Of a stretch of 64,000 nt of DNA, positions 51,278 through 60,279 are shown one piece after another. This stretch comes from Vulcanococcus sp. (GTDB lineage Bacteria; Cyanobacteriota; Cyanobacteriia; PCC-6307; Cyanobiaceae): NCBI GenBank assembly GCA_019264575.1, contig JAHUZV010000018.1, forward strand, positions 38,475 through 102,474. The letters are read 5' to 3'. The notes beneath the pieces were generated by a model. That model worked only from the letters and a program-made list of their open reading frames with translations. It did no database searches and had not been told where the DNA came from. Each line of letters opens with the position of its first letter. Position 1 is the first letter of the stretch. The position numbers and the translations under genes are program-made.

Positions 51278-51508
51278 ATGTATCTCGGCGTCAACGTCAG
51301 CCCCAAAGAGCTCGCTCAACGCGCCGAGAGCCTGGTTCGGCACTCCAGCAACCGTTACCTCACCACCGTGCGGATTGCCTTCCGCGCCAAGCAGCGCCGC
51401 TTCGATGATTTCGATGGCCTGCTGGAAGATTCGATGGTGAAGCCTGTGCAGCGCGCCATCATCGAGCTCAGCGACGAACAAGATCAGCCCGATTTGCTGC
51501 CCGGCTGA
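51278..51508 (+). CDS. rpoZ: RNA polymerase omega subunit
   Basis: Omega helps assemble and stabilise RNA polymerase. The 76-residue protein has the short cyanobacterial form: [35 protein letters not shown], then [23 protein letters not shown]. It starts 3 bp after the previous ORF and is followed by DUF1818 after 14 bp. Confidence 0.92.
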   Translation: MYLGVNVSPKELAQRAESLVRHSSNRYLTTVRIAFRAKQRRFDDFDGLLEDSMVKPVQRAIIELSDEQDQPDLLPG

Positions 51509-51522
51509 GCAGCGGCGCTGCC

Positions 51523-51894
51523 GTGATTGAGCGCGAAGGAGAGGGTTGGCGGTTGGCCTGGGATGGCAGCCGCCAACCCTTTTCAGTGTTGATGGCCGGC
51601 GAGGGCTGGGCTGCTGAGCTCACGGAGCCTGAGGCCGAGGCCCTGCGCGAGGCCGTGGCTGATCTGGTGGCCCAGCACCAGGGGCTGGTGGATCAGCTGA
51701 TGGAGGAGGAGGCGATCGAGCTGGAACTCGAGCGTGATCCCTGGTGGCTGGCGATTGAAGGCGATCGTCGCCACTGGTCGTTGCGGGTGGTGCTCACGCC
51801 TGCGCCGGGGCAGCGGGCGCTGGAAGGCAGCTGGTCTACGCAGGCGGCCAGACCGTTCAGTCAGGCGTTGCAGCAGTTGTTTGGCCAGCCGTGA
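51523..51894 (+). CDS. DUF1818 protein
   Basis: The 123 residues match DUF1818, a cyanobacterial family of unknown function. It is acidic and Trp-rich: MIEREGEGWRLAWDGSRQPF, ALREAVADLVAQHQGLVDQLMEEEAIELELERDPWWLA and HWSLRVVLTPAPGQRALEGSW. Its 3' end overlaps the reverse-strand dehydrogenase gene by 38 bp. It is likely cotranscribed with rpoZ. Confidence 0.88.
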   Translation: MIEREGEGWRLAWDGSRQPFSVLMAGEGWAAELTEPEAEALREAVADLVAQHQGLVDQLMEEEAIELELERDPWWLAIEGDRRHWSLRVVLTPAPGQRALEGSWSTQAARPFSQALQQLFGQP

Positions 51895-52735
51895 GCTGGT
51901 GCACGGCGCAGTAGTCGAGGTCATCCAGGCCCGCGGCGCTGGAGCGCTGCAGCAGGGCTGCGAGCCCAGAGAGCCCTTCGCTGTTGAGCCCAGCCTGTTG
52001 GGCTGCCGTGATGAACAGATCGAGGTCTTTGCGCAGGTGGGCCGTGGGGAAGTTGGGGTTGGCGTAGTCGCCGCTGAGCTCGCGTTGCAGCTTCTTGTCG
52101 AAGGTGGGGGCGTACAGGGCACTGCTGCGCAGCAGTGCCATGAACGGCTCCACCTCCACACCGCCCTGCTGCACCAGGTGCAGCGACAGGCTGAAGGCAT
52201 GGGTGAGGCTGGCGATCAGCTGGTTGAGGGCCAGCTTGGCCGTCATGGCACTGCCCACCGGCCCGAGATGCACGGGGTCTTGGCTGAGCTGCTGGAGCAG
52301 GGGTAGGGCCTCCTGCATCAATTCAGCTGGCCCACCGGTCATCAGCTGCAGCGTGCCGTTGAGGGCTTCCGGCTGGCTGCCGAGAACCGGTGCCTCGAGA
52401 TAGGAGCCGCCTAGGGCCGTCACCGCCTCACTCAGCTGCCTGCTTTCGGCGGGGCCAATGGTGCCGATCTGAAGCACGCGGCGCCCCCGGAGCTCCTCAG
52501 CCACCTGATCGATCAGCACGGTGTGGGTGGTTGGTCCGTCGCTGAGCACGGTGAGGAGCCACTCGGCTTCAGCCGCTGCCGCAGCCGGGCTGGGGGCTTG
52601 CCTGGCGCCGAGCTCCAGCAGGGGCTGGCAGCGTTCGGGATGGCGGTTCCACACGCTGAGGCTGTGGCCGCATGCCAGCAGCCGGGTGGCGATGGCGCTG
52701 CCGAGCAGGCCTGTTCCAAGCAGAGCAATGGTCAT
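51857..52735 (-). CDS. 3-hydroxyisobutyrate/6-phosphogluconate dehydrogenase-family NAD(P)-dependent enzyme
   Basis: The 292-residue product starts with the Rossmann motif IALLGTGLLGSAIATRLLACGHSLSVWNR and belongs to the beta-hydroxyacid dehydrogenase family. The catalytic lysine is in MTAKLALNQLIASLTHAFSLSL (about residue 170). HLRKDLDLFITAAQQAG is the typical C-terminal motif. Substrate cannot be told; glyoxylate or succinic semialdehyde reductase is possible. The Asn-Arg end of beta strand 2 favours NADP. It is not part of an operon. Confidence 0.85.
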   Translation of the reverse strand: MTIALLGTGLLGSAIATRLLACGHSLSVWNRHPERCQPLLELGARQAPSPAAAAAEAEWLLTVLSDGPTTHTVLIDQVAEELRGRRVLQIGTIGPAESRQLSEAVTALGGSYLEAPVLGSQPEALNGTLQLMTGGPAELMQEALPLLQQLSQDPVHLGPVGSAMTAKLALNQLIASLTHAFSLSLHLVQQGGVEVEPFMALLRSSALYAPTFDKKLQRELSGDYANPNFPTAHLRKDLDLFITAAQQAGLNSEGLSGLAALLQRSSAAGLDDLDYCAVHQLTAGQTTAATPD

Positions 52736-53109
52736 GGATCTCAGCTTGCCTGAGCTGCCCGCGTGAGATCGTCGCTGAGATCGGGCCGTTGATCAGCACT
52801 GCTGATTGCTGCTGTTCTCCCAACGGTGTGGCGTTCTTCCCCAGGTTTTTGCCCGCTTTTTCCACAGCTCCTCGCGGCCGGCGCCCTGCAGGTGAGCGTC
52901 TCTGGGGAGAACGGGGCTCTTCTGCGCTTTCCCGTTGACAGCGGCAGCCTCGCTTGCCAGCACGCTGGGGCGGGCTGTGGCTGGAAGCGTCAGAGGCCTT
53001 GCGGGAGGTGGGTTCTTGCCCTGAGAGCGGCTGCGAACAGGCCCGTTTGAAGCCGGTTGACCGGGGCTCAACCCTGTGGGGAACTGGTGGGCGTTGAGCG
53101 GAGATCTGG
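52736..53109. other. 374-bp stretch without a supported gene
   Basis: I see no convincing ORF. It contains a DnaA-box-like TTTTCCACA (52858-52866), a related TGTGGGGAA (53075-53083) and a small hairpin GGTTGA/TCAACC (53055-53073), but no cluster dense enough for an origin. No tRNA, RNase P or clear 6S structure was recognised. It probably holds the promoters of the DUF2811 gene and the divergent dehydrogenase; a small RNA cannot be excluded. Confidence 0.4.
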
Positions 53110-53337
53110 ATGGACAGTGCTGGCACGGTGAGCATGCGCGCCGAGGTGCCTGAGCCCCTGCTGCAGTCGATGCAGGGTTTCATCGAGGCGCACCCCAACT
53201 GGGATCAGTACCGCCTGTTTCAAGCGGCCCTGGCCGGCTTTCTGGTGCAGAACGGTGTGCAGACACGTGAGATCACCCGCTGTTATCTGGCCAACTTGTT
53301 TCCCCAGCAGAGCCGCTTCACCGATCCGATCGTTTGA
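53110..53337 (+). CDS. DUF2811 protein
   Basis: The 75-residue protein matches DUF2811, small cyanobacterial proteins of unknown function. Key segments are VSMRAEVPEPLLQSMQGFIEAHPNWDQYRLFQAALAGFLVQNG and a terminal RCYLANLFPQQSRF. An internal ATG at 53134 may be the true start. The last 20 bases overlap the reverse-strand membrane protein gene. Confidence 0.82.
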   Translation: MDSAGTVSMRAEVPEPLLQSMQGFIEAHPNWDQYRLFQAALAGFLVQNGVQTREITRCYLANLFPQQSRFTDPIV

Positions 53338-54112
53338 AGTGGGCGTGCAGGTTGGCGGTGTTGTGTTGAAGTTCGGGGCGTAGCTGCACGTAGGCGCCCG
53401 TCACGGTGGTGGTGAGAAGCGGCAGCACCACCACCAAGGCCAGCGCTGTGGCTAACGGGCCGAGGCCTGACACCAAGCCTTCCGCGAGGAGTCCGATCAG
53501 CACGGGGATGATCAGCAGTGCGGTGAGGCCGCTGCAGAGCAGCAGCAGCCCGGGCCCGTGATGCTCCAGCAGCCACACCCCCTGGCGAAACAGGCCGACG
53601 CCCTTCAGCCGGGTATCCAGCACCAGGCATGGCCCGAACAATTGACTGATCACCACAGCCGCGGCGGCAAGCAGCCCGATCAGGGCTGGAACAGCGCTCA
53701 AGCTCGGTAGTAGCAGCAGCGCCAGCGACCACACCACGCCTGTGATCAGGGCGACACCGGCCAGCGCAGCAGCCAGCAACAACAAATACAGGCACAGCCT
53801 CCCGCTGTGGCGGCACTCAGCGGGGCTGAGTTCATGCCAATGAATGCGCTGCCCGCGGGCGATGGCTAGGCCAGCCAGCGTGAAGCCCTCGATCATCCAG
53901 ATCAAGCTGCCGCCATACAGCCCAATGCCGCTTAGGTGAAGCAGGGCTGCAAGCACCCCGCTGTCCACCTGTTCGGCGGCGGCGAACAGAGCCCAGCCCA
54001 GCAGGTGCGTGCCCAGGGCGCACAGGCTGAACGCCAGCAGCAGCGGCTGACAGCTGAGGCCAGCCCAGCTTTGCTGGAAGGCCCCCCAGCTGTTCAGCCG
54101 CACAAGGCTCAC
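53318..54112 (-). CDS. Multi-span membrane protein, function unknown
   Basis: The 264-residue protein has about six hydrophobic spans (LLLAFSLCALGTHLLGWALFAA, LYGGSLIWMIEGFTLAGLAIA, LCLYLLLLAAALAGVALITG, VPALIGLLAAAAVVISQLFG, LLLLCSGLTALLIIPVLIGLL, ALALVVVLPLLTTTVTGAYV). The N-terminus contains SWGAFQQSWAGLSCQPLLL. It overlaps the EVE-domain gene by 4 bp (ATGA), so they form an operon. No family assigned. Confidence 0.7.
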   Translation of the reverse strand: MSLVRLNSWGAFQQSWAGLSCQPLLLAFSLCALGTHLLGWALFAAAEQVDSGVLAALLHLSGIGLYGGSLIWMIEGFTLAGLAIARGQRIHWHELSPAECRHSGRLCLYLLLLAAALAGVALITGVVWSLALLLLPSLSAVPALIGLLAAAAVVISQLFGPCLVLDTRLKGVGLFRQGVWLLEHHGPGLLLLCSGLTALLIIPVLIGLLAEGLVSGLGPLATALALVVVLPLLTTTVTGAYVQLRPELQHNTANLHAHFKRSDR

Positions 54113-54567
54113 AGAGGCCCCAACAGCTCCAGCATGCGCTGGGCGCTGGCATCCGGCACGGGCAGGATCGAGAGCCTGTTGCCGTTGCGCACCACCGGTA
54201 GTTCTTCAACGCTGAACTGCTCGCGCAACGCATCGAGGCTCAGCAGCTCGCGAAAGGTGCCCACGTAGCGCAGCCGCACGCAATCCCAGCGGGGGTTGTC
54301 TGGGCTGGATTTGGGATCAAAGTATTTGTTGGCGGGATCAAACTGGCTGGGGTCAACAAGGCCCGTTTCCACCACCTCCATCAGCCCCACGATGCCCGGT
54401 GGTTTGGCGTTGGAGTGATAGAAGAAAGCGCGGTCGCCGATCTGCATCGACCGCATGAAATTGCGGGCCTGATAGTTGCGGATCCCATCCCAGAGCGTTG
54501 TGCCTTCCCGCTGAAGATGCTCGATCCCGTACACATCGGGCTCGCTTTTCATCAGCCAATGGGCCAT
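54109..54567 (-). CDS. EVE-domain protein (modified-base/RNA-binding fold)
   Basis: From ATG 54567 (MAHWLMKSEPDVYGIEHL) the 152-residue protein is a complete EVE domain, a PUA-like fold that recognises modified bases. Signatures: LWDGIRNYQARNFMRSMQIGDRAFFYHSNAKPPGIVG and the C-terminal VRLRYVGTFRELLSL. It can act in RNA modification or restriction evasion pathways; the role here is unknown. A longer frame to 54690 is not family-like. Confidence 0.92.
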   Translation of the reverse strand: MAHWLMKSEPDVYGIEHLQREGTTLWDGIRNYQARNFMRSMQIGDRAFFYHSNAKPPGIVGLMEVVETGLVDPSQFDPANKYFDPKSSPDNPRWDCVRLRYVGTFRELLSLDALREQFSVEELPVVRNGNRLSILPVPDASAQRMLELLGPL

Positions 54568-54625
54568 CGCTGCTGCGTGCGGTGCCGCGAGGCTAGCGGT
54601 GCTGCTGCGCTGGCACCCCGCAGGG

Positions 54626-56011
54626 TCAGAGCCTCTGCACCAGCTGGCGGAAATGCTCGCCGCGCGCTTCGAAATCCCGGTATTGATCAAAGCTGGCGCA
54701 GGCCGGCGAGAGCAACACCGCTTGGCAGTGGCGTTCAGCGGCGATCCGGCGCGCCAGGGGAACCGCTTCGTTCAGCCCCTCCACCACGTGAATAGCTCCG
54801 TCGTACTGGCTGGTTTGCAGCAGTTGCTGAAAGGCTTCCCGGGCGGCGCCGAACACCACCACCGCCCGGGCTTCGCGTTGCAAGCCGGCCAGCCAGCCTG
54901 CGGCGTCGCCTTGTTTGGCCTCGCCGCCGGCGAGCACCACCAGGGGGCCGGGCAGTGCCTTGAGCGCCACTTCAGCGGCGTCGTAATTGGTGGCCTTGCT
55001 GTCGTTGAACCAGGCCACGCCATCCAGCTGGCGAATCAGCTCGAGCCGGTGGGGCACACCCGGAAACGAGCGCAGCGCCTCGTGCATGGCAGACGCGTCC
55101 AGCCCCACCTCGAGGCCTACCGCCACGGCCATCAACATGTTCTGGCGGTTGTGATCACCAGGCATCGCCAGGGCATCGGCGGGTAGCAGCGAGCCGCTGG
55201 CTTGACACACCTGGTTGGCTTCGATCCACAGGTGGGGTTCGAAGCCTGCGGCTCGGGCCTGCTCGCGGCTGCCGGCTGTCACCCAGCGGGCCTGATCCCA
55301 GCTTGCGGCGCGGCTGCGCAGGTCGGGATCGTCGCCGTTGAGGATGCGCACCGCGGAGCGCTCCAGCAGGCTGCGCTTGATCGCCCGGTAGTTGTCGAGG
55401 GTGCCGTGGCGCTCGAGGTGATCGGGGGTGAGCGTGGTCCACACACCGATGCGCGGTGCCAGGGCCGGCGCCGATTCGATCTGGTAGCTGCTGAGCTCCA
55501 CCACCAGCCAGGCTGGCGGCTGCCCGTTGCCACGCTCCAGCGCCAACTCGGCCGCGGAGAAGCCCACGTTGCCGCACATCGGTGCATCGAGGCCGGCCTG
55601 CTGGAGCAGGTGAGCGATCAGATGAGTGACCGTTGTTTTGCCGTTGGTTCCGGTAATGCCAATCCAGGGCACCGCCCCTCGGGCTTCCCAGGCGGTGGTG
55701 ATCTCGCCGTCGGTGCGGATGCCGCCTTGGCGCAGGGCTTCCAGGGTGGGGTGATCCCAGCGGATGCCGGGGCTCACGATCACCCGCTCGGGCCGACTGG
55801 GTAACGCCGTGAAACTGGCGGGTTCGAGCGGAACGCCAAGCCGCACATCAATGCCCTCGGCGCGCAGGGCATCTGCCCGCTGCTGCAGGGTGGGGCTGTC
55901 GCCGCTCTCCAGTACCAGCACCGGGACACCGCGCTGATGCAGTAGCCGTGCCGCCCCGATTCCCGAGCGCCCTAGGCCCAGCACTACCTGCAGCGCCATC
56001 GGCGTGGGCAT
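54626..56011 (-). CDS. murD: UDP-N-acetylmuramoylalanine-D-glutamate ligase
   Basis: MurD adds D-glutamate to UDP-MurNAc-L-Ala in peptidoglycan synthesis. The product (461 aa from ATG 56011) has the Rossmann-like VVLGLGRSGIGAARLLHQRG start, the ATP-binding ITGTNGKTTVTHLIAHLLQQ near residue 118, and the ligase motif LTPDHLERHGTLDNYRAIK. The C-terminal domain includes NDSKATNYDAAEVAL and GGEAKQGD. It is followed by the EVE gene; a tRNA precedes it. Confidence 0.96.
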   Translation of the reverse strand: MPTPMALQVVLGLGRSGIGAARLLHQRGVPVLVLESGDSPTLQQRADALRAEGIDVRLGVPLEPASFTALPSRPERVIVSPGIRWDHPTLEALRQGGIRTDGEITTAWEARGAVPWIGITGTNGKTTVTHLIAHLLQQAGLDAPMCGNVGFSAAELALERGNGQPPAWLVVELSSYQIESAPALAPRIGVWTTLTPDHLERHGTLDNYRAIKRSLLERSAVRILNGDDPDLRSRAASWDQARWVTAGSREQARAAGFEPHLWIEANQVCQASGSLLPADALAMPGDHNRQNMLMAVAVGLEVGLDASAMHEALRSFPGVPHRLELIRQLDGVAWFNDSKATNYDAAEVALKALPGPLVVLAGGEAKQGDAAGWLAGLQREARAVVVFGAAREAFQQLLQTSQYDGAIHVVEGLNEAVPLARRIAAERHCQAVLLSPACASFDQYRDFEARGEHFRQLVQRL

Positions 56012-56021
56012 CAAAACAAGT

Positions 56022-56092
56022 GGGCGATACTGGAATCGAACCAGTGACTCCTACCGTGTCAAGGTAGTGCTCTACCTCTGAGCTAATCGCCC
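56022..56092 (-). tRNA. tRNA-Val (anticodon GAC)
   Basis: The minus strand folds as a 71-nt cloverleaf: acceptor GGGCGAT/ATCGCCC, D-stem GCTC/GAGC, anticodon stem CTACC/GGTAG with loop TTGACAC (anticodon GAC), and T-stem ACTGG/CCAGT around TTCGATT. It reads GTC and GTT (Val). It lies between murD and the S4 gene; CCA is not encoded. Confidence 0.95.
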
Positions 56093-56132
56093 TCAGAGCC
56101 TTGCGGCCTCAGGAACCTAGCAGCCGGGATCC

Positions 56133-56924
56133 TCAGCGCCGCTGCATCACCAGCCGCCAGCGATCGCGCTTGGTGGGCTGAATCTCCAGGATTTCGAGCT
56201 CACCGCGTCCATCGAGCCTGACCCGATCGCCGCAGCGCAGTTCCTTGCTCGGGCTGGTGACCACCTGCCAGTTCACCCGCACCGCTCCCTGGCGGATCAG
56301 CTCAGCCATGCGGCTGCGCGAAAGGCCGAGCCCGGCCGAGCCCACTGCATCCAGCCGGAGGGAGGCCTCCACGCTGCTGAGCTGCTTCGGTGCGCGAAGG
56401 GCGGGCCATTGCACCTGCTCGAGCGGCACCACCTGCAGCCGCACCGGCACGCTGCGCACCAGGGCTTCAAGGTTGTCGGCGAGGGGTGCAGCCTCCTGGC
56501 GGATGACAGCCTGGGCGCCCCGATCGCCGCGCATCCACAGATCACCCAGATCAGCGGCCTGCAGACCCGCTTGCAGCAACCCCTGGCGCACATCGGCCGG
56601 TTCGGCGGGGTCGAACAGAAAGTTGCCGCTCACCACCAGTCCGCACACGGCGGCGGCTGGAGCTGGGGCCTCGCTGTCACCAGCCAGGTCGGCCCGGCGG
56701 ATCAGCAGGCGGCAGCGCTCGGCCTGGGGCCAGCCGCCATCGGCCAGAAGGCTCACCTCACTCAGAGCGCCCAGCCGCGCTTCGGCCTCTTCTTTCAGCT
56801 CGGCATCCACGAACCCGCTCCAGCGCGGTTCCCAGGTGCGCAGGGCCTCCTCCGCCAGATCGATCAGTGCCGCTAGCTCTTGCGGGCAGCGGCTTCCCTT
56901 GAGCAGCGTGTCGCGCGGCAGCAT
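56133..56924 (-). CDS. Photosystem II S4 domain protein
   Basis: The 263 residues match the photosystem II S4-domain (YlmH-like) family found in cyanobacteria and chloroplasts. The C-terminal third is an S4 RNA-binding domain (LRLDAVGSAGLGLSRSRMAELIRQGAVRVNW, RCGDRVRLDGRGELEI). The N-terminal two-thirds include an RRM-like part (GLVVSGNFLF, GDLWMRGDRGAQAVI). The link to PSII is by homology; binding to ribosomal RNA or mRNA is likely. Divergent sequence in the middle makes exact role unclear. Confidence 0.85.
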   Translation of the reverse strand: MLPRDTLLKGSRCPQELAALIDLAEEALRTWEPRWSGFVDAELKEEAEARLGALSEVSLLADGGWPQAERCRLLIRRADLAGDSEAPAPAAAVCGLVVSGNFLFDPAEPADVRQGLLQAGLQAADLGDLWMRGDRGAQAVIRQEAAPLADNLEALVRSVPVRLQVVPLEQVQWPALRAPKQLSSVEASLRLDAVGSAGLGLSRSRMAELIRQGAVRVNWQVVTSPSKELRCGDRVRLDGRGELEILEIQPTKRDRWRLVMQRR

Positions 56925-56933
56925 CGCCCGCCC

Positions 56934-57443
56934 TCAGTTGTCGTTGAGCCGCACCACCGCTTTGGGGCGGGCTTCCTGCAGCCGTGTCCAGGGCACTTCG
57001 ATGCCGTTGGGCATCTCCACCAGCAAAAGCCAGTTGCCTTCATCGAGGCGGTTGCGCAGGGCGCGCACCCGATCGTCCACATCGGAGCTCACGCTGGCGG
57101 CTGCGGCGAAGCTGCCCATCCACCCGGATCCCAGCCCCAGCAGGCCACCGATCAGATGGGAGCCGATCGGGCCGGCAAAAGCAAAGGTGTCGAGATCGGT
57201 GATGAAGGTGAAGGTGAGACCGGCGAAAAATCCAAAGGGGATCAGCCAGGTGGACATGCGCCGTTGCCGAATGCGCCGCGCCAGGGCGGGGTTGAGCTCT
57301 GCCACCTCGGCGATGTCGGTTTCGCCCTGGCCGATGGCCACCAGCCGCTGCGGCGCCGGGGTGAGTTCGCTCAGGTGCTCGCTCAGTTGCCGCAAGCGTT
57401 TGCGCTCCGCCACCACCACCACCACGCTGCTGCCCACGAACAT
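56934..57443 (-). CDS. Conserved small membrane protein
   Basis: The 169-residue product has two membrane spans near residues 66-110 (STWLIPFGFFAGLTFTFITDL and GSHLIGGLLGLGSGWMGSFAA, with a Gly-rich second helix). It has a charged N-terminus (VVVVVAERKRLRQLSEHLSELTP) and a cytoplasmic C-terminus ending ARPKAVVRLNDN. It starts about 9 bp after the end of the S4 gene region, so the two may share transcription. Function unknown. Confidence 0.7.
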   Translation of the reverse strand: MFVGSSVVVVVAERKRLRQLSEHLSELTPAPQRLVAIGQGETDIAEVAELNPALARRIRQRRMSTWLIPFGFFAGLTFTFITDLDTFAFAGPIGSHLIGGLLGLGSGWMGSFAAAASVSSDVDDRVRALRNRLDEGNWLLLVEMPNGIEVPWTRLQEARPKAVVRLNDN

Positions 57444-57547
57444 CCCGCTCTCAGATGGCCTGATTCTCCACGGCTTGAGCCTGCGGCGGGGTGCGTGAGA
57501 CCCACCTCTCTACACTTCACCTCCGGCCGCCCCCACCCCGCCGGGTC

Positions 57548-59134
57548 ATGACAAAGGTTCTGGTTTCCGATCCCATCGATCAGACAGGGATCGATATCCT
57601 GTCGCAGGTGGCTCAGGTGGATGTGCGCACGGGCCTGCCGCACGAGCAGCTCAAGGCAATCATCGGCGAGTACGACGCGCTGATGATTCGTTCCGGCACC
57701 ACGGTGACGGCCGACATCATCGAAGCCGCAGACAAGCTCCGGATCATTGGCCGCGCCGGTGTGGGGGTCGACAACGTCGACGTGCCGGCGGCTACCAAGC
57801 GCGGCGTGATTGTGGTGAACTCGCCCGAGGGCAACACCATCGCTGCGGCGGAGCACGCCCTGGCGCTGATGCTGTCGCTGTCGCGCCACGTGCCCCACGC
57901 CCACGTGAGCACCATGGCCGGCGGCTGGGATCGCAAGAAATATGTGGGCAACGAGCTCTATAAGAAGAAGCTCGGTGTGGTGGGCCTGGGCAAGATCGGC
58001 TCCCACGTGGCCCGCGTGGCCAAGGCCATGGGCATGGAACTGCTGGCCTACGACCCATTTGTGTCGCCCGAGCGCGCCCAGCAGATGCAGGTGAAGCTGC
58101 TGCCGCTGGCTGAGCTGTTCGCCGAGGCTGACTACGTGAGCCTGCACCTGCCCCGCACGCCGGACACCGAAAACCTGGTGAACGCCGAGCTGCTGCGCAC
58201 GATGAAGCCCACAGCCCGGATTGTGAACTGCGCCCGCGGCGGCATCATCGATGAGGCGGCCATCGCCGAGGCGGTGGAGAAAGGTGTGATCGCCGGCGCC
58301 GCCCTCGACGTGTACGCCAAGGAGCCGCTCGAGGCCGATTCAGCCCTGCGCAGCGTGAGCGAGCGCCTGATCCTCACCCCGCACCTCGGTGCCTCCACGG
58401 AGGAAGCCCAGGAGAACGTGGCCATCGATGTGGCCGAACAGATCCGCGATGTGCTGCTGGGCCTGCCGGCCCGCAGCGCTGTGAACATCCCGGGCCTCAA
58501 CGCCGAGGTGATGGAACAGCTCAAGCCCCATTTGCAGCTGGCGGAAACCCTGGGTCAGCTGCTCAGCCAGCTGGCCGGCGGCCAGATCAGCGAGATGGAG
58601 GTGCGGCTGCAGGGTGAATTCGCCAGCCATCCCGCTCAGCCCCTGGTGATTGCAGCCCTCAAGGGCCTGCTCTCCACCGCCCTGGGCGATTCGATCAACT
58701 ACGTGAATGCCGGCCTCGAGGCCAAGGAGCGCGGCATCCACGTGCTCGAGGTGAAGGACGACGCAGCCCGCGATTTCGCAGGCGGCTCCCTGCAGCTGAG
58801 CTCCAAAGGCGCCAATGGCAATCACACCGTGACCGGTGCTGTGTTCGCCGATGGCGAACTGCGCATCACCACCATTGATGAGTTCCCGGTGAACGTGGCC
58901 CCCAGCCGCCACATGCTCTTCACCCGTCACCGCGATATGCCGGGCATCATCGGCAACCTCGGTTCGGTGCTGGGCGAGCACAACGTGAACATCGCCTCGA
59001 TGCAGGTGGGTCGCCGCATCGTGCGTGGCGATGCCGTGATGGTGCTCAGCCTCGACGATCCCCTGCCGGCCAGCCTGCTGGCCACCATCCATGCGATTGA
59101 GGGGATCCAGGAAGCCCATCCGGTGACCCTCTGA
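57548..59134 (+). CDS. serA: D-3-phosphoglycerate dehydrogenase
   Basis: SerA converts 3-phosphoglycerate to 3-phosphohydroxypyruvate, the first step of serine synthesis. From ATG 57548 (MTKVLVSDPIDQTGIDIL) the 528 residues form the type with an inserted ASB domain and C-terminal ACT domain. Motifs: GRAGVGVDNVD, Rossmann VVGLGKIGSHVARVAKAMGM, NCARGGIIDEAA with the catalytic Arg, and TPHLGASTEEAQ with the His. The ACT domain (RHRDMPGIIGNLGSVLGEHNVNIASM) suggests serine feedback. Not in a ser operon; prmA follows after 19 bp. Confidence 0.97.
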   Translation: MTKVLVSDPIDQTGIDILSQVAQVDVRTGLPHEQLKAIIGEYDALMIRSGTTVTADIIEAADKLRIIGRAGVGVDNVDVPAATKRGVIVVNSPEGNTIAAAEHALALMLSLSRHVPHAHVSTMAGGWDRKKYVGNELYKKKLGVVGLGKIGSHVARVAKAMGMELLAYDPFVSPERAQQMQVKLLPLAELFAEADYVSLHLPRTPDTENLVNAELLRTMKPTARIVNCARGGIIDEAAIAEAVEKGVIAGAALDVYAKEPLEADSALRSVSERLILTPHLGASTEEAQENVAIDVAEQIRDVLLGLPARSAVNIPGLNAEVMEQLKPHLQLAETLGQLLSQLAGGQISEMEVRLQGEFASHPAQPLVIAALKGLLSTALGDSINYVNAGLEAKERGIHVLEVKDDAARDFAGGSLQLSSKGANGNHTVTGAVFADGELRITTIDEFPVNVAPSRHMLFTRHRDMPGIIGNLGSVLGEHNVNIASMQVGRRIVRGDAVMVLSLDDPLPASLLATIHAIEGIQEAHPVTL

Positions 59135-59153
59135 ATCCAAAGGCCCCTCACTG

Positions 59154-60077
59154 ATGACGCTTTCCTGGTGGCGGCTGGAGCTGGCTTCGCTGCCTGAGCT
59201 CGAGGAATCCCTGATCTGGAAGCTGAACACCCTTGGAATTCCGAGGGTGGCCGTGCGCCATCGCCCGGAAGCTCCGGATCAGCGCCAGCTGGTGGCCTGG
59301 TTGCCGGAAGCCGACTGGCCCGAGCCTGAGCGGCTGCAGCTCGAGCAGGCGATGGCTCCGCTGGCCGACACCTTTGGCCTCACCCTGCCCCCCATCAGCT
59401 GGGAGCAGCAAGACGATGAGGATTGGAGCCTCAGCTGGAAACAGCACTGGCAGGCCGACCCGGTTGGGGCGCGGTTGCTGATCCTGCCGGCCTGGCTGGA
59501 GCTGCCGCCGGAGCACGCTGATCGCCTGGTGATCCGCATGGATCCGGGCAGTGCCTTTGGCACCGGTAGCCATCCCACCACACGCCTCTGCCTCGAAGCG
59601 ATCGAACAGCTCGCGGAGCAGCGGGGCAGTGCTGAACGCCCTGACCTCGGTCCGATCCGGGTGGCGGATCTGGGCTGCGGCAGCGGCATCCTTGGGATTG
59701 CCGCCCTGCTTCAGGGCGCAACCACGGTCGTGGCAGCGGATACCGATTCCCTGGCTGTGCGCGCCACGCGCGACAACGCCGTGGTGAGTGGCTTCGCTGA
59801 TCGCCTCACTGTTGAGCTGGGTTCGGTGGAGCAGCTCGCAGAGCTCCTGGAGGGCAAGCCGGCTGATCTGTTGCTCTGCAACATCCTGGCGCCGGTGATC
59901 GAGGCGCTCTGTCCGGCCTTCCATTCGGTGCTCGCACCCGATGGTCTGGGCCTGCTCAGTGGCCTGCTGGTGGACCAGGCGCCGCGGTTGGAGCAAGCCT
60001 TGGCTGAGCAGGGCTGGCGCGCGGAGCTCACCGCGCAGCAGAGCCAGTGGGGGCTGATGACCATTCGGCGTGCCTGA
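59154..60077 (+). CDS. prmA: Ribosomal protein L11 methyltransferase
   Basis: PrmA trimethylates ribosomal protein L11. The 307 residues include the N-terminal substrate domain and the Rossmann methyltransferase with DPGSAFGTGSHPTTRLCLE (substrate/linker loop), VADLGCGSGILGIAALL (SAM motif I) and LLCNILAPVIEALCP (catalytic NILA motif). It starts 19 bp after serA. A hairpin follows its stop. Confidence 0.93.
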   Translation: MTLSWWRLELASLPELEESLIWKLNTLGIPRVAVRHRPEAPDQRQLVAWLPEADWPEPERLQLEQAMAPLADTFGLTLPPISWEQQDDEDWSLSWKQHWQADPVGARLLILPAWLELPPEHADRLVIRMDPGSAFGTGSHPTTRLCLEAIEQLAEQRGSAERPDLGPIRVADLGCGSGILGIAALLQGATTVVAADTDSLAVRATRDNAVVSGFADRLTVELGSVEQLAELLEGKPADLLLCNILAPVIEALCPAFHSVLAPDGLGLLSGLLVDQAPRLEQALAEQGWRAELTAQQSQWGLMTIRRA

Positions 60078-60085
60078 ACGGCCAC

Positions 60086-60113
60086 CCGGCGCGCCTGAAA
60101 AACAGCGCGCCGG
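60086..60113 (+). terminator. Candidate terminator hairpin after prmA
   Basis: A perfect 9-bp stem (CCGGCGCGC/GCGCGCCGG) with a 10-nt loop starts about 8 bp after the prmA stop. It lacks a T-run, so it may be a weak terminator or RNA-stabilising hairpin. Confidence 0.5.
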
Positions 60114-60279
60114 ATCTGCTGATGTTGCATAAGGCACGCTGATCTGTGCCCTGCGTTCTGATTGGGCTTCACGGCCAGATGCCCTCAGAACCCCAGAACC
60201 ATGCCCCGGCGGATGTAGGAAGGGTCCGTCCTACGGGCCCGGGAACTTTCCCAGGAGCCTGTGAGCCCCAATCCCTTCC

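Noticed and set aside
52858-53083. Replication origin
   Set aside because: Only one good DnaA box and one poor one; no dnaA/dnaN next to it and no AT-rich unwinding stretch.
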